This document shows, one piece after another, positions 1-6,372 of a stretch of 24,238 nt of DNA (its first letter is position 1; the number at the start of each line of letters is the position of its first letter). Both the position numbers and the translations under genes were made by a program. The notes under the pieces are model-generated. The model saw only the letters and a program-made list of their open reading frames with translations. It made no database searches and had not been told where the DNA came from. Source of the DNA: E44-bin46 sp964354655 (GTDB taxonomy: Bacteria > Chloroflexota > Dehalococcoidia > Dehalococcoidales > E44-bin46); contig CAYHAL010000019.1 in the NCBI GenBank assembly GCA_964354655.1, positions 1 to 24,238 on the forward strand, read 5' to 3'.

Positions 1-363
1 GATTCTACCGTAAGACCATCTAGACCGGCGCTGATAGGGTTTGTCTTTTCTCTCGCCCAGGCTGTGGGATGGCGTATTACCAGAGAGTTTGAGGCGGTTG
101 TAAGAGAAGAACCAAAATATGAAGGTCGTTACCTTGAGTTGATAATTTTTGGGACATTACCTGCCTACCAAAGGCAGGGGTTGGGTCGCAAAATGCTAAA
201 TTTTCTCTATAATGAGGCAAAGGGGGAAGGGTATAAAGGGGTAATACTGGTTGCCGACCGTAATTCGCCCGCCTTTAATCTGTACTTAAAAGAGGGGTTT
301 AGCGTGGACAGGGTATTTATTATGGGAAAGGCAACCCTGTGCTGGATGCGGCTGGTGTTTTAA
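1..363 (+). CDS. GNAT-family N-acetyltransferase, 5' end cut off by window start
   Basis: The frame is open from base 1 to the TAA at 361-363, giving at least 120 residues, so the gene begins before the window; the in-frame GTG at 64 is unlikely to be the true start. The acetyl-CoA binding motif A is visible as QRQGLGRKML, the Q/RxxGxG/A signature that holds the pyrophosphate of acetyl-CoA. It is followed by the C-terminal NLYLKEGF segment (the Y..GF part of motif B). Known for the family: transfer of an acetyl group from acetyl-CoA to an amine. The substrate cannot be told from the sequence. The next gene on the same strand starts 63 bases downstream with its own strong Shine-Dalgarno, so co-transcription is possible but not shown. 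Confidence 0.8.
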   Translation, partial: DSTVRPSRPALIGFVFSLAQAVGWRITREFEAVVREEPKYEGRYLELIIFGTLPAYQRQGLGRKMLNFLYNEAKGEGYKGVILVADRNSPAFNLYLKEGFSVDRVFIMGKATLCWMRLVF

Positions 364-426
364 AGACCTTTTGGCTAAAGGGCATAGCAGTGATTTTAAA
401 TTTTAGACATATGAGAAGGAGGAGCC

Positions 427-906
427 GTGAAGAAAGGCAAAACCTGGCGGGAGAAGTTGGAAAATCCCCCAGAGGGTTTACCTAAAGTAGTTAGCGGTCC
501 GCCAAAGTGGGAGAAGAGGTTTGGCGGCAGGAGAGTCCTTGTAGCCACGCCGCTTCTTGTTGATGGTTTGATACGAAAAGTAGAGAAGGGGAAACTGGTT
601 ACGATAAACCAAATCAGAGCGTGTCTGGCAAAGGATTTTGAAGCCGATTCCACCTGTCCCCTCACCACCGGGATTTTCGTTCGCATCGCTGCTGAAGCCG
701 CCGAGGAGGATTTACAGATGGGGAGGAGCGAAATAACGCCCTACTGGCGAGTAATCAGGGATGATGGTAGCCTAAATGAAAAATTCCCCGGCGGTGTAGC
801 CGCCCAAGCCGCCCACTTAGAGAAAGAAGGGCACACCATTGAACCCGCCAAAGGCAAAAAGCCCCCCAAAGTAAAGGACTTTGAGAAGTCTCTGGCGGAG
901 GTGTAA
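427..906 (+). CDS. MGMT/alkyltransferase-like family protein without the acceptor cysteine
   Basis: 159 residues from a GTG start, chosen because AGAAGGAGG (414-422) sits just upstream. The middle part, VEKGKLVTINQIRACLA, resembles the 'P.G.v.tYgqIA' helix-turn-helix entry of the O6-alkylguanine transferase C-terminal domain. ITPYWRVIRDDGSLNEKFPGG matches the 'IPCHRVV.sDGsLgGfaGG' segment that carries the active site. The catalytic PCHRV is PYWRV here: the acceptor Cys is Tyr and the following His is Trp. The protein therefore cannot work as a normal alkyltransferase; it may bind DNA like alkyltransferase-like (ATL) proteins, which also replace this Cys. The N-terminal 50 residues and the Lys/Pro-rich tail are not assigned. 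Family membership is inferred from pattern matching, not from a profile search. The next gene starts 5 bases after the stop. Confidence 0.6.
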   Translation: MKKGKTWREKLENPPEGLPKVVSGPPKWEKRFGGRRVLVATPLLVDGLIRKVEKGKLVTINQIRACLAKDFEADSTCPLTTGIFVRIAAEAAEEDLQMGRSEITPYWRVIRDDGSLNEKFPGGVAAQAAHLEKEGHTIEPAKGKKPPKVKDFEKSLAEV

Positions 907-911
907 AAGAT

Positions 912-1727
912 ATGGGAATGCAAAAACTGCTGGATGAAATCAAAAAAACGGTTGTATTTCTTGGTGATGTTCGTGAAGGGAAGACCCAGCTTTATGCTAC
1001 TGCATTCTTAGTGGATATTCAGAATATTTTTCATTTAATCACCGCAAAGCATGTTGTTGCAGACAAAGACACTGGTGAGATTAAAGATACCAACATGCAC
1101 ATATTCTTCAACTTAAGAAGCGGAGGCATTACTAGACGTTCTGTAGGAGAAATAAAGACGAAATTCAGTTTAGACTGGGTATTTCACAAAGATGCCGCAA
1201 TTGACATCGCTATTATTCCTTTTGGGTTGGACCCTCAGAAAGATGATGCAAAGGTAATTCCAGAAAGTCTTTTTCTTCCCTCCGACAGGCTATTCGAACT
1301 TTATGACGTTTTCTTTCTGTCCTATCAACCAGGGGTTGAATTTAAGAAAAGGATTTCCCCCATCTTTAGGAGCGGAACGATAAGCATAATCAACGAAGAC
1401 AAAACATTCTATGTAGATGCATCGGCTTTTCCAGGGAATAGCGGTAGTCCAGTCTTTCTCAAACCTTCACCAATAAGATTTGATGAGCAGACTATTTCTA
1501 TTGGTAGGGATCAACTAGGTGGCAAATTTGTTGGTATAATCGGAGAATATATTCCGTATGAAGAAGTGGCAATAAGCATTCAAACACGGCGTCCTCGCGT
1601 TATTTTTGAGGAGAACATAGGGCTTTCTAAAGTGTGGTCGGTTGGTTTTGTAAAAGAGATAATAGAATCAGATACGTTTCGCAAACAACTGGATAAATTA
1701 ACTCCAAAACATGGGGGAGTCGTCTAA
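912..1727 (+). CDS. Cytoplasmic trypsin-like serine protease
   Basis: 271 residues with a complete chymotrypsin-fold triad pattern: His47 in LITAKHVV, Asp98 in AIDIAII, and Ser177 in the FPGNSGSPVF nucleophile motif. This is the order and approximate spacing of trypsin-like peptidases. There is no signal peptide, transmembrane segment or PDZ domain, so unlike DegP/HtrA enzymes it should act inside the cell; the substrate is unknown. The last 80 residues contain a segment (KFVGIIGEYIP) typical of the strand after the nucleophile. The gene starts 5 bases after the MGMT-like gene and its TAA shares its last A with the leuD ATG (TAATG), so it is probably translationally coupled to leuD. Its base composition is more AT-rich than leuD and leuB, which fits an acquired gene. 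Fold call is confident; role is unknown. Confidence 0.8.
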   Translation: MGMQKLLDEIKKTVVFLGDVREGKTQLYATAFLVDIQNIFHLITAKHVVADKDTGEIKDTNMHIFFNLRSGGITRRSVGEIKTKFSLDWVFHKDAAIDIAIIPFGLDPQKDDAKVIPESLFLPSDRLFELYDVFFLSYQPGVEFKKRISPIFRSGTISIINEDKTFYVDASAFPGNSGSPVFLKPSPIRFDEQTISIGRDQLGGKFVGIIGEYIPYEEVAISIQTRRPRVIFEENIGLSKVWSVGFVKEIIESDTFRKQLDKLTPKHGGVV

Positions 1728-2224
1728 TGCTTAAAGGCAAAGTTCATAAATACGGGGCGGATGTTAATACCGATGTGATTTTTCCGGCGCGGTATCTGAA
1801 TGTGTCTGAGCCGGCGGAGCTGGCTAAGCACTGCATGGAGGATATAGACCCTGATTTTGTATCTAGGGTTGAGCCGGGGGATATAATGGTGGCGACGACT
1901 AACTTTGGCTGCGGCTCATCTAGGGAGCATGCCCCGCTGGCAATTAAGGCGGCTGGAATATCCTGTATTATAGCCAAGACCTTTGCCCGTATCTTTTTCC
2001 GTAACGCTATAAACATTGGCTTGCCCTTGCTTGAGTGTGATGAGGCGGTGGATAAGACTGAGGCGGGTGACATTTTAGAGGTTGACCTAGCCAGAGGCAA
2101 GATAAAAAACCTGACCACAGGTAGGGAATTTGGTGCTAATCCTTACCCTGAGTTTATGAATAAGCTGATTTCAGCCGGCGGACTGATTGAATATACCAAG
2201 AAAAGATTAGCTCGGAGGATTTAG
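1727..2224 (+). CDS. leuD: 3-isopropylmalate dehydratase small subunit
   Basis: 165 residues, the short form of the LeuD/aconitase swivel domain. Diagnostic segments are DVNTDVIFPARYLN near the N-terminus and GCGSSREHAP at residues 61-70, the substrate-binding loop of the family. With the large Fe-S subunit LeuC it isomerises 2-isopropylmalate to 3-isopropylmalate. In organisms with CimA the same enzyme also isomerises citramalate. LeuC is not in this window; it is usually directly upstream of leuD, a place taken here by the protease gene. The stop is immediately followed by the leuB start. The homologous archaeal-type small subunits also serve in other 2-hydroxyacid dehydratases, but the neighbouring leuB and cimA support this call. 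Confidence 0.93.
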   Translation: MLKGKVHKYGADVNTDVIFPARYLNVSEPAELAKHCMEDIDPDFVSRVEPGDIMVATTNFGCGSSREHAPLAIKAAGISCIIAKTFARIFFRNAINIGLPLLECDEAVDKTEAGDILEVDLARGKIKNLTTGREFGANPYPEFMNKLISAGGLIEYTKKRLARRI

Positions 2225-3322
2225 GTGGAATTTAACCTGGTTGTTTTGCCCGGTGATGGCATTGGTCCTGAGGTTACTGCCGAGGGGGTCAAAGTCCTGC
2301 AGGCGATAGGCAAGAGGTTTGGACACAATTTCAATTTGCACTATGGGTTGGTGGGTGGGGTGGCTATTGATAAAACCGGGGTAGCCCTTTCCCAGGAGAC
2401 CTTGAAGATGTGTCAAGATAGCGATGCAGTATTGCTTGGGGCGGTAGGTGGTCCTAAGTGGGATGACCCTAAAGCTAAGGTTCACCCTGAAGATGGTCTC
2501 TTGGCATTAAGAAAAGGGCTGGGGCTGTTTGCTAACCTGCGCCCGGTTAAAGTGTTTCCGATGTTGGTTGATTCCGCTAACCTGAAGCCGGAGGTTATTA
2601 CTGGGGTGGATTTCATATTTGTTCGTGAGCTTACCGGTGGTCTCTACTTTGCCCGACCTAAAAGGCAGTGGCAGACATCTCGTGGTCGGCGGGCTACTGA
2701 CACCATGACCTACTCAGAGCAGGAGATTGAGCGTATTGTTAGGGTTGGCTTAGAGCTGGCACGGGGTCGGCGTAAAAAACTGGTATCGGTGGATAAGGCT
2801 AATGTACTGGAGTCGTCTCGACTATGGCGGCAGGTGGCTACGGAGGTGGCGGAGGAATACCTTGATGTTGAACTGGAGCATATGTTTGTCGATGCCTGTG
2901 CTATGCGGCTAATCCAGAACCCAACATACTTTGATGTTCTGGTTACCGAGAATATGTTTGGTGACATCCTTTCTGATGAGGCATCAATGCTAGCTGGGTC
3001 TATGGGGATGCTACCTTCAGCTAGCCTGGCTGGAGTGCCGCGGGAGGGGGTTAATATATTTGGTCTCTATGAACCGATTCATGGCAGTGCCCCACGCCGT
3101 GCCGGGCTTAATATGGCTAACCCCCTGGCTATTATTCTCAGCGTCGCTATGATGCTATGCTATTCCTTTGGTTTAGCCAGGGAGGCGCAGGCGGTTGAGG
3201 GTGCGATTGATGAGGTCTTAAAAGAGGGTTATCGCACCTACGATATAATGAGCCAGGGTAAGACAAAGGTAGGAACTAAAGAGATGGGGGACTTGGTGGC
3301 TAAAAATGTGGCTGGGCATTAA
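2225..3322 (+). CDS. leuB: 3-isopropylmalate dehydrogenase
   Basis: 365 residues, GTG start directly after the leuD TAG, with CGGAGGA at 2213-2219. Family landmarks: LPGDGIGPEV at the N-terminus, LLGAVGGPKWD, the substrate loop ANLRPVKVFP, FVRELTGGLYF, the VSVDKANVLESSRLWR segment with the catalytic Lys, and the metal-binding FGDILSDEASML. The enzyme oxidises and decarboxylates 3-isopropylmalate to 2-oxoisocaproate; beside CimA it probably also handles erythro-3-methylmalate for isoleucine. Odd: the cofactor segment reads HGSAPRRAG, with Arg291-Arg292. NAD-specific IPMDHs have Asp-Ile there, and NADP-specific isocitrate dehydrogenase has Lys-Tyr. This suggests altered cofactor preference. A decayed fragment of a leuB copy lies at 4396-4494. 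Confidence 0.94.
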   Translation: MEFNLVVLPGDGIGPEVTAEGVKVLQAIGKRFGHNFNLHYGLVGGVAIDKTGVALSQETLKMCQDSDAVLLGAVGGPKWDDPKAKVHPEDGLLALRKGLGLFANLRPVKVFPMLVDSANLKPEVITGVDFIFVRELTGGLYFARPKRQWQTSRGRRATDTMTYSEQEIERIVRVGLELARGRRKKLVSVDKANVLESSRLWRQVATEVAEEYLDVELEHMFVDACAMRLIQNPTYFDVLVTENMFGDILSDEASMLAGSMGMLPSASLAGVPREGVNIFGLYEPIHGSAPRRAGLNMANPLAIILSVAMMLCYSFGLAREAQAVEGAIDEVLKEGYRTYDIMSQGKTKVGTKEMGDLVAKNVAGH

Positions 3323-3347
3323 TAACACCAAGCGATAGGAGTGAGAA

Positions 3348-4367
3348 GTGAGCAAGCCACAGTGGGAGGTATGGTTCACTGGCAGAGATGAAGGTCGGGA
3401 AGATATAGTGCGTGCCCTTGAGGCGGCAGGGTGTGAGGTAACCCTAGGGCGCTTATTTACTGACCCCTGGCACTATACTGAAGAAGAATTAGTGGAGAAA
3501 GCCCGGGATATGGATGCTATCATGATATCTACCGGAGATGGGCACATAACCCGCCGGGTTATGGAAGCAGGGATAAAATTGAAGGTCATCGCCAAGAGGG
3601 CTATCGGGGTGGGCGACATAGAGGTTGGTGCTGCCACTGATTTAGGTATCTTGGTTACCAACACCCCGATTGAATTGCAGTACCTGTCTGTAGCTGAGTT
3701 TACTGTAGGTATGCTCCTGGCACTAGCCAATAACTTTAAGCTTGCCGACCGCAACGCTCGCCTGGGTCTATGGCGCAGCGTTTCCACTACGCTCCTCCGA
3801 AACAAAACCGTGGGCATCGTGGGACTAGGCAGGATTGGCTCCAGAGTAGCCCAGCTCCTTTGCCCCTTTGAGGTTAGACTTATAGCTGCTGACCCTTATG
3901 TTCCCGCTGAAAAAGCTAGAGCACTGGGAGTGCAACTCACTGACCTGGAGACCCTGCTTAAGGAGTCAGATTTTGTAACCCTTCATGCCGTAGAGACTCC
4001 AGGGACGAAGGGGCTTATAGGCGAAGCTCAACTTAGGATGATGAAACCTAGTGCCTACCTGGTGAATACAGCCCGAGGGAGCCTGATAGATGCCGGGGCA
4101 CTGGCTAGGGCTCTCAAAGAGAATTGGATCTCCGGTGCTGCCCTAGACGTCTTTGAACCAGAGGTTCCCCAGCCTGATAATCCCCTCCTCAGCGAAGACA
4201 TTTACTTTAAGACACTATACTCCCCTCACGCTGCTGCCCTGAACCCAGAAGTCACGTGGCAGCTACCTATTGTACAGATGGAGGATTGCCTTAGTGCCCT
4301 GCGGGGCGAGGTTCCCAAGTTCGTGGTAAACCCAGAGGCGATACCAAAGTGGCGAAGCCGCTTCTGA
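3348..4367 (+). CDS. D-isomer-specific 2-hydroxyacid dehydrogenase (PGDH-like, no ACT domain)
   Basis: 339 residues, GTG start preceded by TAGGAG (3336-3341), 25 bases after leuB. The NAD-binding Rossmann motif is GLGRIG (159-164), with an acidic residue in AADPYV at the end of the next strand. The catalytic Arg243 (NTARGSL), Glu272 (DVFEPE) and His294 (SPHAAAL) of the family are present. It lacks the C-terminal regulatory ACT domain of classical SerA, so 3-phosphoglycerate dehydrogenase is only one option; glyoxylate, hydroxypyruvate or another 2-keto acid is equally possible. A distant paralogue with a similar C-terminus (GE.PK..VNPE) lies at 13033-14073. The gene sits between leuB and a decayed leuB copy, which suggests that it was added to an older leuB-cimA order. 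Confidence 0.85.
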   Translation: MSKPQWEVWFTGRDEGREDIVRALEAAGCEVTLGRLFTDPWHYTEEELVEKARDMDAIMISTGDGHITRRVMEAGIKLKVIAKRAIGVGDIEVGAATDLGILVTNTPIELQYLSVAEFTVGMLLALANNFKLADRNARLGLWRSVSTTLLRNKTVGIVGLGRIGSRVAQLLCPFEVRLIAADPYVPAEKARALGVQLTDLETLLKESDFVTLHAVETPGTKGLIGEAQLRMMKPSAYLVNTARGSLIDAGALARALKENWISGAALDVFEPEVPQPDNPLLSEDIYFKTLYSPHAAALNPEVTWQLPIVQMEDCLSALRGEVPKFVVNPEAIPKWRSRF

Positions 4368-4395
4368 CTCAATAGGCGTGGCAATTTCTTAGGAT

Positions 4396-4494
4396 ACCTT
4401 GAAGATGTGTCAGTATGGTGATGTTGCTTTTAATGGGGTCTTAGATAAAGGTTATCGCACCTATGATATAATGGTTGAGAAGGTGGAGGGTTGA
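4396..4494 (+). pseudogene. Decayed, internally deleted leuB copy
   Basis: The gap before cimA contains two pieces of leuB joined in one reading frame. Bases 4396-4412 are identical to leuB 2399-2415 (TLKMCQ). After a short degenerate stretch, 4437-4473 closely matches leuB 3214-3250 (VL..GYRTYDIM). The frame then ends at a TGA (4492-4494). There is a stop just upstream (4390-4392), so no full gene exists; at most a 29-residue peptide from the ATG at 4405 could be made. This is best read as the scar of a duplicated leuB that lost most of its length. The cimA Shine-Dalgarno (GGAGG, 4484-4488) lies inside its tail. Confidence 0.8.
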
Positions 4495-4497
4495 AAA

Positions 4498-6090
4498 TTG
4501 TCATCAGTTCAGCTTTATGATACGACACTTCGGGATGGGGCACAGAGAGAAGGCATTTCCTTCTCGGTGGTTGATAAGCTAAACATTGCCCGGAAGCTTG
4601 ATGAGCTAGGCATCCACTTTGTAGAAGGCGGCTGGCCAGGCTCTAATCCTAAAGATATTGAGTTCTTCACCAAGGCTCGGGGCTTGACCCTTTCTCATGC
4701 CAAGCTGGTTGCCTTTGGTAGCACTAGACGACCCAAGGCTAAGGCAGAAACCGACGCTAATCTCCAGGCTCTGGCTAGTGCCGGGGTAGAGGTAGTTACT
4801 ATCGTCGGTAAAAGCTCGGAGCTACAGGTCACCAAGGTATTAGAAACTACCCTAGAGGAGAACCTTGGCATGATTGCTGATTCAATAGCCTATCTCAAGG
4901 CAAAGGGGCTTACCGTTTTCTTTGACGCCGAGCACTTCTTTGATGGTTTTAAGGCTAACCCGAACTACGCTCTGCGTGTTTTGGAGGCAGCGGCTGAAGC
5001 TGGTGCTAGTTGCCTAGTACTGTGTGATACTAATGGAAGCTCACTACCCAATGAGATAACCACTGGTGTTGAGGCAGCCAGGAAGATAACTACCATGCCG
5101 CTGGGCATTCATGCTCATAATGATGGTGAATTGGCGGTGGCTAATACCTTGGCTGCAGTAAACGCTGGGGTTAGTCAGGTCCAGGGGACGATTAATGGCT
5201 ATGGTGAACGCTGTGGCAATGCTAACCTTTGTTCCATTATCCCAGATTTGAAGCTTAAAATGGGCATTGATTGTGTTACTGATGAGCAGCTAGCCAAATT
5301 AACTGAGGTATCACGCTACGTGAGTGAATTGGCTAATCTTGTCCCCGATACCTCTATGCCTTACGTGGGTTCCAGTGCCTTTGCCCATAAGGCTGGGCTT
5401 CATGTTTCAGCCTTGACTAAGTGGGCGGAGAGTTACCAGCACATAGACCCAGCCCGAGTAGGTAACCGACCGAAGGCGCTGGTATCTGAGTTATCGGGTA
5501 AGAGGAATATCCTGTACAAGGCAAAGGAGATGGGTCTAGATTTGCCCCCGAAGGGTGAGGAAGCCCAGAAGCTACTGGAACAGGTTAAGTTGCTGGAGAG
5601 CCGTGGCTTCCAGTATGAGAATGCTGAAGCCTCCTTTGAGCTATTGGTCCGTCGGGTTAACCCAGATTATAAACCACCCTTTGAGCTGGTCGATTTTATG
5701 GTGGTGGTTGAGAGGCAGCGGCGCCCACCGACCTTAGAGCGTCTGGAAGAAATGCTATCTGAGGCAATGGTAAAGGTGAAGGTGGGCGACAAAATTATAC
5801 ATACTGCCGCTGAGGGCAATGGCCCGGTTAATGCCCTGGATGGGGCATTACGTAAAGCCCTACTGCAGTTCTACCCCAGTTTGGTTCAAGTCAAGCTAAT
5901 TGACTATAAGGTTCGCATTCTGGAAGAAAGCGTTGGCACCGAATCTCAGGTTCGTGTCCTTATTGAGTCCAGCGACGGGGTTAAACAGTGGCGAACCGTC
6001 GGTAGCTCAACCAATATCATTGAAGCTAGCTGGCTAGCTTTAGCCGATAGCCTAGAATACTGGCTATTAAAACAAAAAGGAGGCAAATGA
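4498..6090 (+). CDS. cimA: (R)-citramalate synthase
   Basis: 530 residues from a TTG start with GGAGG at 4484-4488. The HMGL-like TIM barrel begins with DTTLRDG (8-14) and carries the metal-binding HAHND (205-209), followed by the NGYGERCGNANL loop. The C-terminal half has a LeuA-type dimer/allosteric domain ending in TVGSSTNIIEASWLAL. The early GISFSVVDKL and VEGGWPGSNPKD segments and the length are typical of CimA rather than LeuA or homocitrate synthase. It condenses acetyl-CoA with pyruvate to citramalate, the first step of threonine-independent isoleucine synthesis, which continues with LeuCD and LeuB; this fits the neighbours. The C-terminal domain suggests feedback control, probably by isoleucine (inference). 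Part of its 3' end is repeated in decayed form at 6299-6354. Confidence 0.92.
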   Translation: MSSVQLYDTTLRDGAQREGISFSVVDKLNIARKLDELGIHFVEGGWPGSNPKDIEFFTKARGLTLSHAKLVAFGSTRRPKAKAETDANLQALASAGVEVVTIVGKSSELQVTKVLETTLEENLGMIADSIAYLKAKGLTVFFDAEHFFDGFKANPNYALRVLEAAAEAGASCLVLCDTNGSSLPNEITTGVEAARKITTMPLGIHAHNDGELAVANTLAAVNAGVSQVQGTINGYGERCGNANLCSIIPDLKLKMGIDCVTDEQLAKLTEVSRYVSELANLVPDTSMPYVGSSAFAHKAGLHVSALTKWAESYQHIDPARVGNRPKALVSELSGKRNILYKAKEMGLDLPPKGEEAQKLLEQVKLLESRGFQYENAEASFELLVRRVNPDYKPPFELVDFMVVVERQRRPPTLERLEEMLSEAMVKVKVGDKIIHTAAEGNGPVNALDGALRKALLQFYPSLVQVKLIDYKVRILEESVGTESQVRVLIESSDGVKQWRTVGSSTNIIEASWLALADSLEYWLLKQKGGK

Positions 6091-6093
6091 TAA

Positions 6094-6261
6094 ATGGAGA
6101 AAGTGGTTGTTAAACCGACCTGGCAATTAGCTTGGGGGCTGTTTTGGAGGATATTCCTTATCCAATTGGGAATAATGGGTATAATTTTCGGTATCCTGTT
6201 CGCTGTGCTTGGCACTGCCATTTGGGCCTGGCTAAGAACTATGTGCACGATGCCCTATTAA
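6094..6261 (+). CDS. 55-residue single-span membrane protein
   Basis: ATG at 6094 with a strong AAAAAGGAGG (6074-6083) about ten bases upstream, three bases after the cimA stop. The translation starts MEKVVVKPTWQLAWG, then has one long hydrophobic stretch (about residues 16-46, rich in Ile, Leu, Phe and Gly) and ends WLRTMCTMPY. No family is recognised. The excellent Shine-Dalgarno and clean frame argue for a real gene, although its length allows a chance ORF. It lies between cimA and a decayed copy of the cimA 3' end, so it may have come in with the event that produced that copy. Confidence 0.6.
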   Translation: MEKVVVKPTWQLAWGLFWRIFLIQLGIMGIIFGILFAVLGTAIWAWLRTMCTMPY

Positions 6262-6298
6262 GAAGTTAGTAAGCATTATAGATGAATTAAGAACGCTG

Positions 6299-6354
6299 GC
6301 AGTAGCTCAACCAATATGGTGAAGCTAGCTAGCTTTAGCTGATAGCTTGGAGAA
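6299..6354 (+). pseudogene. Decayed copy of the cimA 3' end
   Basis: Bases 6301-6317 match cimA 6001-6017 in 16 of 17 positions. The match continues with small deletions through 6354 (cimA to about 6058): TGAAGCTAGCT and AGCTTTAG.TGATAGC are shared. In cimA this encodes GSSTNIIEASWLALADSLE. The copy is frame-disrupted and has no start, so it is non-coding. It fills most of the gap before aspS. Confidence 0.8.
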
Positions 6355-6372
6355 GACAGCTAAGGGGGAATT

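Noticed and set aside
371..399. Promoter for the MGMT-like gene (TTGGCT, 17 bases, TTTTAA)
   Set aside because: Two or more mismatches in each box in an AT-rich gap; not better than chance.
4405..4494. 29-residue peptide encoded by the leuB relic as a leader peptide of cimA
   Set aside because: No attenuator hairpins or runs of Ile/Leu/Val codons are seen; it reads as leftover leuB sequence.
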